From Chitinophagaceae bacterium (GTDB taxonomy: Bacteria; Bacteroidota; Bacteroidia; Chitinophagales; Chitinophagaceae): 64,000 nucleotides of DNA. Of this stretch, positions 27,080-35,160 are shown piece by piece. The stretch is from assembly GCA_016708765.1 (NCBI GenBank), contig JADJFD010000002.1, positions 434,001-498,000 on the forward strand. The letters are read 5' to 3'. Position numbers and translations under genes: made by a program. Below the pieces are notes generated by a model, which did not search any database, was not told where the DNA came from, and saw nothing but the letters and a program-made list of their open reading frames with translations. Position 1 is the first letter of the stretch. Each line of letters begins with the position of its first letter.

Positions 27080-28009
27080 ATGGCATACGCAGAATCACAA
27101 TACAAACAACGAATTACACTTGGAGATAAAGGCAATACGTTGATACTTTTAATTGCAATATGCTTAGTGGTCTTTGTTGGTTTAGCCTTTATGAAAGCCA
27201 TGTCTTATTTCGCTAATCCGAAAGAGCTGGCATTACCACTTTATTATAAAAATGTGTATGGCTTGTTTGTTATGCCGGCAGATGGTAATCAGTTCCTGCA
27301 CAAACCATGGACACTCATCACCCATATGTTTGCACATGACAATGTTTGGAAGGTATTCACCAATATGATCTGGCTTTGGTGTTTTGGTTTTATCATGCAG
27401 GACTTGTCTGGCAATAAAAAAATTGCGCCTTTGTTTTTGTATGGTGCTTTCGGTGGTGCTATTGCATTTATGCTTGCTTATAATTTTATTCCTGCTTTGC
27501 AAACACAAGCACCTTTTACTGTACTAAGCGGTGCTTCAGCCTCTGTAATGGCGGTTGCAGTTGCTACTACTATTTTATCACCTGGTTACCGCCTCTTCCC
27601 ATTGCTCGGTGGCGGACTTCCACTTTGGGTGTTAACGGCTATATACATTATATCTGATTTTTTAACCGTTTCCATCAGCGATTCAGGAACATTAATAACG
27701 CATATTGCAGGCGGTGTAACTGGTGCATTGTTTATACTGGCCTATAAAAAAGGATATGATTGGGGCGGCTGGATGAATAATTTTTTTGACTGGGCAACAA
27801 ATCTTTTCAATCCCAATAAACCTAAAAAAGGAACGAACATAAAAGAAGACTTGTTCTATAAATCGGCTGGTGCTCCTTATACAAAGACTCCTAATGTTAC
27901 ACAAGACCGTATTGATAATATTCTCGATAAAATCAATCAGCAAGGTTACAGCCAGCTAACAGATGAAGAAAAACAGCTTTTAAAAAGAGCTGGTAAAGAA
28001 GGGCTGTAA
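27080..28009 (+). CDS. Second rhomboid family protease with C-terminal cytoplasmic tail
   Basis: A 309-residue paralogue in tandem with the previous gene. Six membrane helices span about 20-220. The nucleophile motif reads GASAS (S153) instead of the usual GASG, and the His is in THIAGG (H208), so the dyad is present but the position after Ser is changed. A polar tail of about 85 residues follows, ending in a helical QDRIDNILDKINQQGYSQL segment and DEEKQLLKRA, typical of Bacteroidota rhomboids. The two rhomboids are probably functionally linked; substrates unknown. Confidence 0.9.
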   Translation: MAYAESQYKQRITLGDKGNTLILLIAICLVVFVGLAFMKAMSYFANPKELALPLYYKNVYGLFVMPADGNQFLHKPWTLITHMFAHDNVWKVFTNMIWLWCFGFIMQDLSGNKKIAPLFLYGAFGGAIAFMLAYNFIPALQTQAPFTVLSGASASVMAVAVATTILSPGYRLFPLLGGGLPLWVLTAIYIISDFLTVSISDSGTLITHIAGGVTGALFILAYKKGYDWGGWMNNFFDWATNLFNPNKPKKGTNIKEDLFYKSAGAPYTKTPNVTQDRIDNILDKINQQGYSQLTDEEKQLLKRAGKEGL

Positions 28010-28017
28010 ATAATCGG

Positions 28018-28052
28018 TCTCGCAACTTCTAGCTCATTACTCGCAGCTTTTT
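28018..28052 (-). repeat. ACGAGT-type dispersed repeat, intergenic copy
   Basis: Read on the minus strand it begins AAAAGCTGCGAGTAATGAGC and ends GTTGCGAGA. It aligns without gaps to the copy inside cysS (30374-30407) and to the left arm of the inverted repeat at 2756-2790. Confidence 0.6.
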
Positions 28053-28067
28053 AATTAAATTGCACCA

Positions 28068-29189
28068 ATGGCTTCCAAATTCCGCATCTTCACTAAGCGG
28101 TTTTTTATTTTTACAAATATTGCGGTGGTATTTTTTTTACTACTGTCATGTTTGGCACCATACCTTAATCCGCAGAAATGGTGGCTTATTACTTTTTTAG
28201 GATTGGGCTTCCCTTTTTTATTAATCATCACTATATTCTATCTTTTTGGGTGGCTCATCCTTTTAAAACCCAAACTGGCATTAATATCAGGTATAGCTCT
28301 CTTATTAAGCTTTAAAAGCATCAGCGTCTTTTTTGCTTTTCATAAACCCGCCGGTTTTGCAATGGAAAGAACACCCGGAACACTGAGAGTTGTATCCTGG
28401 AATGTGGCCCGGTTTATAGAATTAAAAGAAAACAATAATAAAGGAAGCGGCATACGAAAAAAAATGCTGGCGCAATTGAAGGAGCAAAATGCCGATGTAC
28501 TATGCTTACAGGAATTTCATACTGCCACCGGAAGAAACTATTACAACAATATTAAAACCATAGAAAATGAATTAGGCTATCCTTACCATTATTTTGTTTA
28601 TGATCAGGATGGTGATAGTCTTTATTACAGCTCAATCATTTTTTCCCGTTTCCCGATTGTTGATACAGGTATGATTCGCTATCCAAGACCTACACTGCCT
28701 GATGTGCTGATTCATGCCGATATAAAAATGGGAAAGGATACTATTCGGGTTTACACTACACATTTACAATCCGTACAATTAGGAGTAACCGATTATAAAA
28801 AGATTGATGAGATAAAAGGAGGAAAAGACAGTCTTGTTGCCAATTCAAAAAATATTCTATCTAAAATTAAAAGAGGTTTCTCTTATCGTAGCATACAAGC
28901 AGATATTATTGCAGAAGTAATGGGCGATAGTCCGCACCCAGTTATTTTCTGTGCCGATCTAAATGACGTACCGAATTCTTATGCTTATTTTACCGTAAGA
29001 GGGAAAATGCAAGATACTTTTTTGAAAAAAGGATTTGGTATTGGCCGCACTTTTTCAAGCCTGTCTCCCACTCTACGTATTGATTACATTTTTGCCGACA
29101 AGCATTTCAAAATAAACCAGTTCAGGCGGCTGGTAAGAAAGCTATCTGATCATTACATGATTGCAGCTGATGTGGAGTTAAGAAAATAA
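28068..29189 (+). CDS. Membrane-anchored endonuclease/exonuclease/phosphatase family protein
   Basis: A 373-residue protein with three N-terminal membrane helices (to about residue 95) and a metal-dependent EEP domain outside. Signature motifs appear in order: RVVSWNVARF, LCLQEFHT with the metal Glu, YYSSIIFSRFP, TTHLQSV, CADLNDVPNS and the final LSDHYMI with the catalytic His. The EEP fold covers nucleases, inositol phosphatases and sphingomyelinases; the membrane anchoring resembles the many unassigned Bacteroidota members. Substrate unknown. Confidence 0.88.
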   Translation: MASKFRIFTKRFFIFTNIAVVFFLLLSCLAPYLNPQKWWLITFLGLGFPFLLIITIFYLFGWLILLKPKLALISGIALLLSFKSISVFFAFHKPAGFAMERTPGTLRVVSWNVARFIELKENNNKGSGIRKKMLAQLKEQNADVLCLQEFHTATGRNYYNNIKTIENELGYPYHYFVYDQDGDSLYYSSIIFSRFPIVDTGMIRYPRPTLPDVLIHADIKMGKDTIRVYTTHLQSVQLGVTDYKKIDEIKGGKDSLVANSKNILSKIKRGFSYRSIQADIIAEVMGDSPHPVIFCADLNDVPNSYAYFTVRGKMQDTFLKKGFGIGRTFSSLSPTLRIDYIFADKHFKINQFRRLVRKLSDHYMIAADVELRK

Positions 29190-29269
29190 CCTGAAATCCG
29201 TATATTTGAAGAACAATGAATGCATTTCCTCTACATACCTGTTGTTGTCTCTGTTGGTAGCATAATTGC

Positions 29270-29277
29270 TACTTTTG
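29270..29277 (+). promoter_or_regulatory. Probable -7 box of cysS
   Basis: TACTTTTG matches TAnnTTTG. A TTG lies 22 bases upstream (29245-29247), slightly wider than the usual spacing. Transcription would begin near 29284, about 48 bases before the ATG. Confidence 0.4.
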
Positions 29278-29331
29278 CCTTGCCGTTTCCTTTTTATCCA
29301 TTTATTTATTTTCCAATCATCGAATAGCTTT

Positions 29332-30825
29332 ATGAGTCAACTTAAAGTATATAATTCCTTCAGCAGACAAAAAGAAGTTTTTAAATCCATTACGCCGGGC
29401 CATGTTGGCATGTATGTGTGCGGACCTACCGTAAGTGGCGAAAGTCATCTTGGTCATGCAAGACCTTACATTACGTTCGATGTAGTACATCGTTACTTAA
29501 AACATTTAGGCTACAAGGTTCGCTACGTAAGAAACATAACCGACGCAGGGCATTTTGAAGAAGAAGGAAGGGAGGCAGAAGATAAAATTTCTAAAAAAGC
29601 TTTGTTGGAAAAACTAGAACCCATGGAATTGGTGCAGAAATACACCAATCTGTTTCATTGGGCAATGGAGCAATTCAATACTATTCCGCCTTCGATAGAG
29701 CCAACCGCAACCGGACATATTGTAGAGCAGATAGAAATGATAAAACAAATTATTGAAGCTGGTTATGCCTATGAAGCAAACGGCTCAGTATATTTTGATG
29801 TAAAGAAATATGCAGCAAACTATGATTATGGAAAACTTAGCGGAAGAGTAATTGATGATCTGCTTGAAACAACAAGAGAGTTAGAGGGACAAGAAGAAAA
29901 AAAAGACAGAGCTGATTTTGCTTTATGGAAAAATGCAGCACCGGAACATATCATGCGGTGGCAAAGTCCATGGGCAGTCGGTTATCCTGGCTGGCATATT
30001 GAGTGCTCGGCAATGGCTACTAAATACCTTGGCGCACAGTTTGATATTCACGGAGGCGGTATGGACTTATTGTTTCCACACCATGAAAGTGAAATTGCAC
30101 AAAGTACTATTTGCAACCATATAGCACCTGTTCGTTACTGGATTCATAATAATATGATTACCATCAACGGAAGGAAGATGGGTAAGAGTTATAATAATGT
30201 GATTAAGCTGACGGAACTTTTCAGCGGCGATCATCCATTGTTGGAAAAAGCTTTTCACCCGATGACAACTCGTTTCTTCATTCTGCAAACGCATTACAGA
30301 AGCACATTAGACTTTAGTAATGATGCATTAGTAGCAGCAGAGAAAGGTTTGAAACGTTTGTGGGATGCTTACGAAAAGTTACGAGTGATGAGTTATGAGT
30401 TCCGAGAAGGAACGCTGGATGAAGAACTCGATTCTAAAATCGCAAAGTTGTTAAATGAATTTGAGGAATTCATGAACGACGATTTTAGCACCGCCAAAGT
30501 AATGGCGAATATGTTTGAGATAGTTTCCACTATCAATTCCATGAAAGATAAAACGATTCCGGTATCTGCCATCTCAAAAGAAACATTTGAATTGTTGCAA
30601 AGTAGTTTCAAAACCTGGCTCGAAGATATTTTAGGGTTAACAAGTTTTAGCGAAGCAGATAGCACCAAACTACAAGGTGTAATGCAATTGCTGATTGATA
30701 TTCGTAAAGAAGCGAAGACAAAGAAAGATTTTGCTACTTCTGATAAAATAAGAAATCAATTAACCGAATTAGGAATTACGCTGAAAGATGAAAAAGGTGG
30801 GGATATGAGTTGGAGTATTGAGTAG
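29332..30825 (+). CDS. cysS: Cysteine--tRNA ligase
   Basis: Class I aminoacyl-tRNA synthetase charging tRNA-Cys, 497 residues. ATG 29332 places MSQLKVYNS at the N-terminus; the frame upstream opens only with TTG and lacks family sequence. The zinc-binding MYVCGPTV, the HIGH-type HLGHARPY, the GWHIECSAM cysteine, LFPHHE and the KMGKS-type GRKMGKSYNN are intact. In the C-terminal helical domain, the segment EKLRVMSYEFREG is encoded by a copy of the dispersed ACGAGT repeat (30374-30407), an apparent in-frame insertion tolerated by an essential enzyme. Confidence 0.96.
   Translation: MSQLKVYNSFSRQKEVFKSITPGHVGMYVCGPTVSGESHLGHARPYITFDVVHRYLKHLGYKVRYVRNITDAGHFEEEGREAEDKISKKALLEKLEPMELVQKYTNLFHWAMEQFNTIPPSIEPTATGHIVEQIEMIKQIIEAGYAYEANGSVYFDVKKYAANYDYGKLSGRVIDDLLETTRELEGQEEKKDRADFALWKNAAPEHIMRWQSPWAVGYPGWHIECSAMATKYLGAQFDIHGGGMDLLFPHHESEIAQSTICNHIAPVRYWIHNNMITINGRKMGKSYNNVIKLTELFSGDHPLLEKAFHPMTTRFFILQTHYRSTLDFSNDALVAAEKGLKRLWDAYEKLRVMSYEFREGTLDEELDSKIAKLLNEFEEFMNDDFSTAKVMANMFEIVSTINSMKDKTIPVSAISKETFELLQSSFKTWLEDILGLTSFSEADSTKLQGVMQLLIDIRKEAKTKKDFATSDKIRNQLTELGITLKDEKGGDMSWSIE
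30374..30407 (+). repeat. ACGAGT-type dispersed repeat inside the cysS coding region
   Basis: AAAAGTTACGAGTGATGAG through GTTCCGAGA aligns gap-free over 34 bases with the minus-strand reading of 28018-28051. It lies in frame in the cysS C-terminal domain. Confidence 0.55.
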
Positions 30826-30990
30826 CCTTTGTCTGGCAAAAATCTGGTTTAAAGGCAATTTTAAAAAATAGGTTAAACACTCTTACACCGGTTAAACTAC
30901 AATTCACTCCTATTATACAACGATTCACTCCAGCTACATCAACTAATGATTTCCACTGTTGTTCTATAGATTAAACAAAACAAATTAACT

Positions 30991-31950
30991 ATGGAACTCA
31001 AAAAAATTTTTAGTCGTTCAGCATTGCTATTAACATTAAGCATTCCTGTATTATTCGCCAGTTGTGATAAAGATGATGATATTACTGCCTCCAATACTAT
31101 TACTGATATTGTAGTAGCAGGAGCCAGTTTTACATCTTTAGAAGCTGCTGTTTTAAAGGCCAACTTACAAGGCACATTGAGTGGGTCTGCTCAATTCACT
31201 GTATTTGCACCTGATGATGCAGCCTTTACTGCTTCAGGTATTACGCCAGCCGTTTTAAACTCCCTTACACCAGCCCAAGTATCAAACATTATTCTTTATC
31301 ATGCTATTCCGGGAACTATTTTGGCTGCACAAGTACCAGCTGGTCCTAACGCCAAAGTAACAACTGCAAGTGGAGACTCAGTATTTGTTACCAGAAATGC
31401 TTCTGGAGTGTATGTAAACGGAATAAAAGTATCAACCGCCGACGTAGCTGCAGACAATGGCGTAGTTCATGTAATTGGAAGAGTATTAATGCCACCTGCT
31501 GGAAATATCGTGGAAACAGCTGTAGCTAGCGGATTAGATTCATTGGTAAAAGCGGTATTAAGAGCAACAAATGGTCCAGGTGGTGATCCAACATTAGCAA
31601 ATACCTTAAGTACAGCAAGGCTGACAGTTTTTGCACCTACGAATGCTGCATTCACACAATTACTAGGAGCATTATCATTAACAGACATTAATCAAATCGC
31701 AATGCCTACACTATTAGCTGTATTAAGATACCATGTAGTGGGTGGAAGAGCTTTTTCGTCTGATCTGGCAAATGGCAACCTGGCTATGTTAGCTGGTGGA
31801 AATACAGCAATTAATCTGTCAAATGGAACTGGTGGCGGTCCAACAATTACAGGAAATGGAAACGCATCAAATCGTTCAAATATTACTGCAACGAACATTG
31901 TATGCAGAAATGGTGTTGTACATCTTATTGATAGAGTTTTATTGCCGTAA
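30991..31950 (+). CDS. Lipoprotein with two fasciclin (FAS1) domains
   Basis: A 319-residue surface or periplasmic lipoprotein. The signal peptide ends in lipobox FASC, followed by a DKDDD tether. Two FAS1 domains follow (about 40-165 and 170-318), each with the hallmark FTVFAPDDAAFTA or LTVFAPTNAAFTQL strand and a late VVHVIGRVLMP or VVHLIDRVLLP strand. FAS1 domains mediate adhesion in many surface proteins. The gene is followed by a strong terminator. Confidence 0.92.
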   Translation: MELKKIFSRSALLLTLSIPVLFASCDKDDDITASNTITDIVVAGASFTSLEAAVLKANLQGTLSGSAQFTVFAPDDAAFTASGITPAVLNSLTPAQVSNIILYHAIPGTILAAQVPAGPNAKVTTASGDSVFVTRNASGVYVNGIKVSTADVAADNGVVHVIGRVLMPPAGNIVETAVASGLDSLVKAVLRATNGPGGDPTLANTLSTARLTVFAPTNAAFTQLLGALSLTDINQIAMPTLLAVLRYHVVGGRAFSSDLANGNLAMLAGGNTAINLSNGTGGGPTITGNGNASNRSNITATNIVCRNGVVHLIDRVLLP

Positions 31951-31989
31951 CACATAAAACAACTTGTACCCTCTTTGAAGAACCTACAA

Positions 31990-32023
31990 TCAGTCCCGTT
32001 GCCGATGAACGGGACTGATTTTT
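31990..32023 (+). terminator. Terminator after FAS1 gene
   Basis: CAGTCCCGTT and AACGGGACTG enclose a short loop and are followed by ATTTTT. Confidence 0.88.
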
Positions 32024-32032
32024 AACTAAAAT

Positions 32033-33061
32033 ATGTTTAGCCATCGTTATAGATATCTATTTATTGCCCTTTTAGCGTTGTACACATTTATGAATACAGC
32101 GCTTTGCAACGTCTACTACTATTTTAATATTGATATTGAATGGTACTATGCCTTAGCTACTATTTTTGCAATCACTTTTTTTGTATGGGAAGGTAACAGG
32201 CTTATAAAACCGTATTTAAAAAGAAAATTTCTTACCCCTGATAAAAAAATTCGTTTTTTATCTCTTTTCTTTATTGCCGGAAACGTTATAGCTTTTATTT
32301 CTTCAGTGGCAGTAGTTTACTTTATAGGCAATGTATTGCATGGGTATACATGGGCGCAAAGTAGTAACCCGTTTAAGTTAAATATTATCTACGGAAGCCT
32401 AATCAATTTATTTTTTCATTTGTTAAATGCTATACTATTTTTTTTCAGAGAATACAAACGTCACTGGGCTGAAGTAGAAGAGTTAAGACGTTTCCAATCA
32501 CAGGCGGAAATACAACTCGTAAAAAGTCAGATTAATCCTCATTTTCTCTTTAATAATCTAAATGTACTATCTGGTATGGTGATAAAAAACAACCCAGAAG
32601 CCAATCATTTTATTGAAGAATTCTCCAAAGTATATCGATATATATTAACCAACCAGGATAAAGAACTAGTTGAACTGAAATCAGAGCTAGACTTTATTCA
32701 ACCCTACATTTTCCTTTTACAAAAGAGATTTGATGAAGGATTAAAAGTAAATTTCAATATTCCGGATCTATATCACAACTGGCATGTAGTGCCCGCAGCC
32801 TTACAAATGCTAATTGAAAATGCAATCAAGCACAATATAGTAAGCAGTCAAAAACCACTCATCATCGAAATCTATACCAATGGTAATGAAACACTTGTGG
32901 TAAAAAATAATCTGCAACCGCGGAAAATGGCGGAAGCCTCTACAAAAATCGGGTTGCAAAATATTAGGAAAAGATATGAACTGATTTCTGGTAGAGATGT
33001 TATAATAACGGAAACGGAAGAAATATTTGAAGTAAGTCTTCCCCTTTTGCAGTTGAATTAG
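32033..33061 (+). CDS. LytS/YehU-type sensor histidine kinase
   Basis: A 342-residue kinase of the His_kinase (LytS) class. Four membrane helices (about 8-140) form the sensor part without a large outside loop. The phosphoacceptor is H170 in KSQINPHFLFNNLN, and the C-terminal ATPase domain has the LIENAIKHN box and a IGLQNIRKRYELI segment. Its gene is followed five bases later by a LytTR response regulator gene, so the two form a two-component system. The stimulus is unknown. Confidence 0.93.
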   Translation: MFSHRYRYLFIALLALYTFMNTALCNVYYYFNIDIEWYYALATIFAITFFVWEGNRLIKPYLKRKFLTPDKKIRFLSLFFIAGNVIAFISSVAVVYFIGNVLHGYTWAQSSNPFKLNIIYGSLINLFFHLLNAILFFFREYKRHWAEVEELRRFQSQAEIQLVKSQINPHFLFNNLNVLSGMVIKNNPEANHFIEEFSKVYRYILTNQDKELVELKSELDFIQPYIFLLQKRFDEGLKVNFNIPDLYHNWHVVPAALQMLIENAIKHNIVSSQKPLIIEIYTNGNETLVVKNNLQPRKMAEASTKIGLQNIRKRYELISGRDVIITETEEIFEVSLPLLQLN

Positions 33062-33066
33062 AAAAT

Positions 33067-33819
33067 ATGAAAGTAGTTATTGTAGAAGATGAAAAGCTGG
33101 CAGCAGAGCGGATACAAACACTGCTGCTGGAATACGACCCTACTATAACAATAACAGCTCGTCTCGAAAGCATTGAGCAAACTGTTAAATATTTAAAAGA
33201 ACATACTCATCCTGATCTATTATTGTTGGACATACACTTATCGGATGGACAAAGCTTTGAAATATTTAATCAAATCAATTACAATAAGCCGGTTATTTTT
33301 ACTACTGCATATGACCAATATGCACTAGAGGCATTTAAAATGTTCAGCATCGATTATATTTTAAAACCTGTTACTCAGGAGGCCTTGGCTAAAGCCATAA
33401 ATAAACTTAAATCGCTTTCTGCTTCTTTCTCCCATATTGATTTTAAAAATTTACAACCTGCCTGGGAACAAAGAAAATATAAAAAGCGATTTTTAGGGAA
33501 AGTAGGACAGCGATTATTCTTTATTGATGTTGTAAATATTGCTTTCTTTCAGGCAGATAATAAAATTGTATGTCTGATTGATAAAGAGGGAAATCGATAT
33601 ATAGTTGATACAACAATGGAAAAGTTAGAGGCGCAATTAGATCCGCATTATTTTTTCAGGTTGAACAGACGTCATATTATAAATATCGAATCTATAGAAC
33701 AAGTGAAACCGTATTATAATAGTCGGTTGAAATTATCAGTTCTAGGAGCCAGCCAACAAGAAGAAATGATAATTAGCCGTGATAAAGTAGCGGATTTTAA
33801 GCAATGGGCTCAGGCATAA
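33067..33819 (+). CDS. LytTR-family response regulator
   Basis: A 250-residue regulator: receiver domain (1-120) with phosphoacceptor D55 in LLLLDIHLSDG and lysine in DYILKPV, then a LytTR DNA-binding domain (about 145-248) with FFIDVVNIAFFQADNKIV and the FFRLNRRHIINIESI strand-helix motif. Partner of the LytS-type kinase directly upstream. LytTR regulators bind paired direct repeats near promoters; none was identified here. Confidence 0.93.
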   Translation: MKVVIVEDEKLAAERIQTLLLEYDPTITITARLESIEQTVKYLKEHTHPDLLLLDIHLSDGQSFEIFNQINYNKPVIFTTAYDQYALEAFKMFSIDYILKPVTQEALAKAINKLKSLSASFSHIDFKNLQPAWEQRKYKKRFLGKVGQRLFFIDVVNIAFFQADNKIVCLIDKEGNRYIVDTTMEKLEAQLDPHYFFRLNRRHIINIESIEQVKPYYNSRLKLSVLGASQQEEMIISRDKVADFKQWAQA

Positions 33820-33871
33820 GATTGGCGTAGATGAGTTTTTTCTATTCGCAGATTGTTTCTATCTTTCAATC

Positions 33872-34510
33872 ATGCATTATATATCTCACCTTTCCGTAGA
33901 CAAAAGACTTAAACGGATACTTGATAAAGCAGAACCACATCAGCTAAAAAAGCGAAAGAATATTTGCACCTATCTCTGTGCTTCTATCATGAGCCAGCAG
34001 TTATCTACCAAAGTGGCTGATGTGATTTACAAACGTTTTATTGGATTGTACAATGGCAAAGAACCGACGCCACAACAGATATTAGAAACTCCCTTTGAAA
34101 AATTAAGAGGCATCGGCCTTAGCAATGCTAAAGTAGGCTATGTGCAGAATGTAGCCCTGTTCGAGATTGAATTCGGTATGGATGCAAAGAAGCTGAACAA
34201 GATGAGTAATGAAGAAGTGATTGATTACCTCCTCGTTATTAAAGGCGTAGGCAGATGGACCATTGAAATGCTACTGATGTTTGCGCTAGGTAGAGAGGAT
34301 GTATTTGCAGTGGATGATCTTGGCATTCAGAATGCCATGATCAGTTTGTATAAACTGGACAATACTGATAAAAAACAATTAAAAGAAGATATGCTTCGCC
34401 TTTCCAAAAAATGGAGTCCTTATCGCACCTATGCTTGTGTGCATTTATGGCGATGGAAGGATAATGCACCTATTGTAAAAGAGAAGACACTAAAGGAGAA
34501 AATTAAATGA
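33872..34510 (+). CDS. DNA-3-methyladenine glycosylase (AlkA/HhH-GPD family)
   Basis: A 212-residue base-excision repair enzyme. The helix-hairpin-helix is VIKGVGRWTIEMLLMFALG, and the catalytic Asp is the second of the pair in FAVDDLGIQ, as in AlkA-type glycosylases. An earlier LRGIGLSNAKVGYVQNV segment is also typical. No iron-sulfur cysteine cluster is present, which excludes Nth/MutY. It should remove alkylated purines from DNA. Followed 17 bases later by a DUF1080 gene on the same strand. Confidence 0.9.
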   Translation: MHYISHLSVDKRLKRILDKAEPHQLKKRKNICTYLCASIMSQQLSTKVADVIYKRFIGLYNGKEPTPQQILETPFEKLRGIGLSNAKVGYVQNVALFEIEFGMDAKKLNKMSNEEVIDYLLVIKGVGRWTIEMLLMFALGREDVFAVDDLGIQNAMISLYKLDNTDKKQLKEDMLRLSKKWSPYRTYACVHLWRWKDNAPIVKEKTLKEKIK

Positions 34511-34527
34511 CTTTAAAATATTAGCAT

Positions 34528-35160
34528 ATGAAAAAGTGGATAGTTTCAATCACAGCTTTTATATTTCTCACTTCACTTACTGCAGAGCATAAAACTAAAT
34601 GGATTTCTTTATTCGACGGCAAATCTTTGGAGGGCTGGAAAGTTGGCAATAATGCAAATACCTTTTCAATAGAGGATGGTACTATTGCAGTTCATGGAAA
34701 CGTAGCACATTTATTTTACGACGGATCAGTTCAAGATCATTCATTTAAGAATTTTGAATTCAGAGCAGATGTAAAAACATTGCCCGGATCTAACTCAGGT
34801 ATTTATTTTCATACCGAATTTCAGCAAAGCTCATGGCCGCAAAAAGGGTATGAAGCACAGGTCAATAATTCACATACAGATTGGCGGCGCACCGGAAGTT
34901 TATATGCAATAGAAGATGTGAGAGAAACATATGCAAAGGACAATGAATGGTACACTGAATATATTAAAGTCGAAGGAAAAAATATTCTCATTAAAATCAA
35001 CGGAAAAACAGTTGTTGATTATACTGAACCGTTCAATATAAAACGACCTGAGGGAATGAAAGAAAGAGTTCTGTCCAAAGGTACATTTGCATTGCAAGGT
35101 CATGACCCTAAAAGCAAAGTATATTTTAAAAATATAAAAGTAAGAGTGTTGCCGGACTAG
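34528..35160 (+). CDS. Exported DUF1080 / 3-keto-disaccharide hydrolase-fold protein
   Basis: A 210-residue secreted protein. After a short signal peptide (to about SLTAEH) the DUF1080 signature WISLFDGKSLEGWKV appears, then the concanavalin-like beta sandwich with GSNSGIYFHTEFQ, KGYEAQVNNSHTDW and TGSLYAIEDV. Members act on sugars or 3-keto-glycosides. Its TAG stop overlaps the stop of the convergent receptor gene within the palindrome CTAG (35157-35160). Confidence 0.9.
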   Translation: MKKWIVSITAFIFLTSLTAEHKTKWISLFDGKSLEGWKVGNNANTFSIEDGTIAVHGNVAHLFYDGSVQDHSFKNFEFRADVKTLPGSNSGIYFHTEFQQSSWPQKGYEAQVNNSHTDWRRTGSLYAIEDVRETYAKDNEWYTEYIKVEGKNILIKINGKTVVDYTEPFNIKRPEGMKERVLSKGTFALQGHDPKSKVYFKNIKVRVLPD

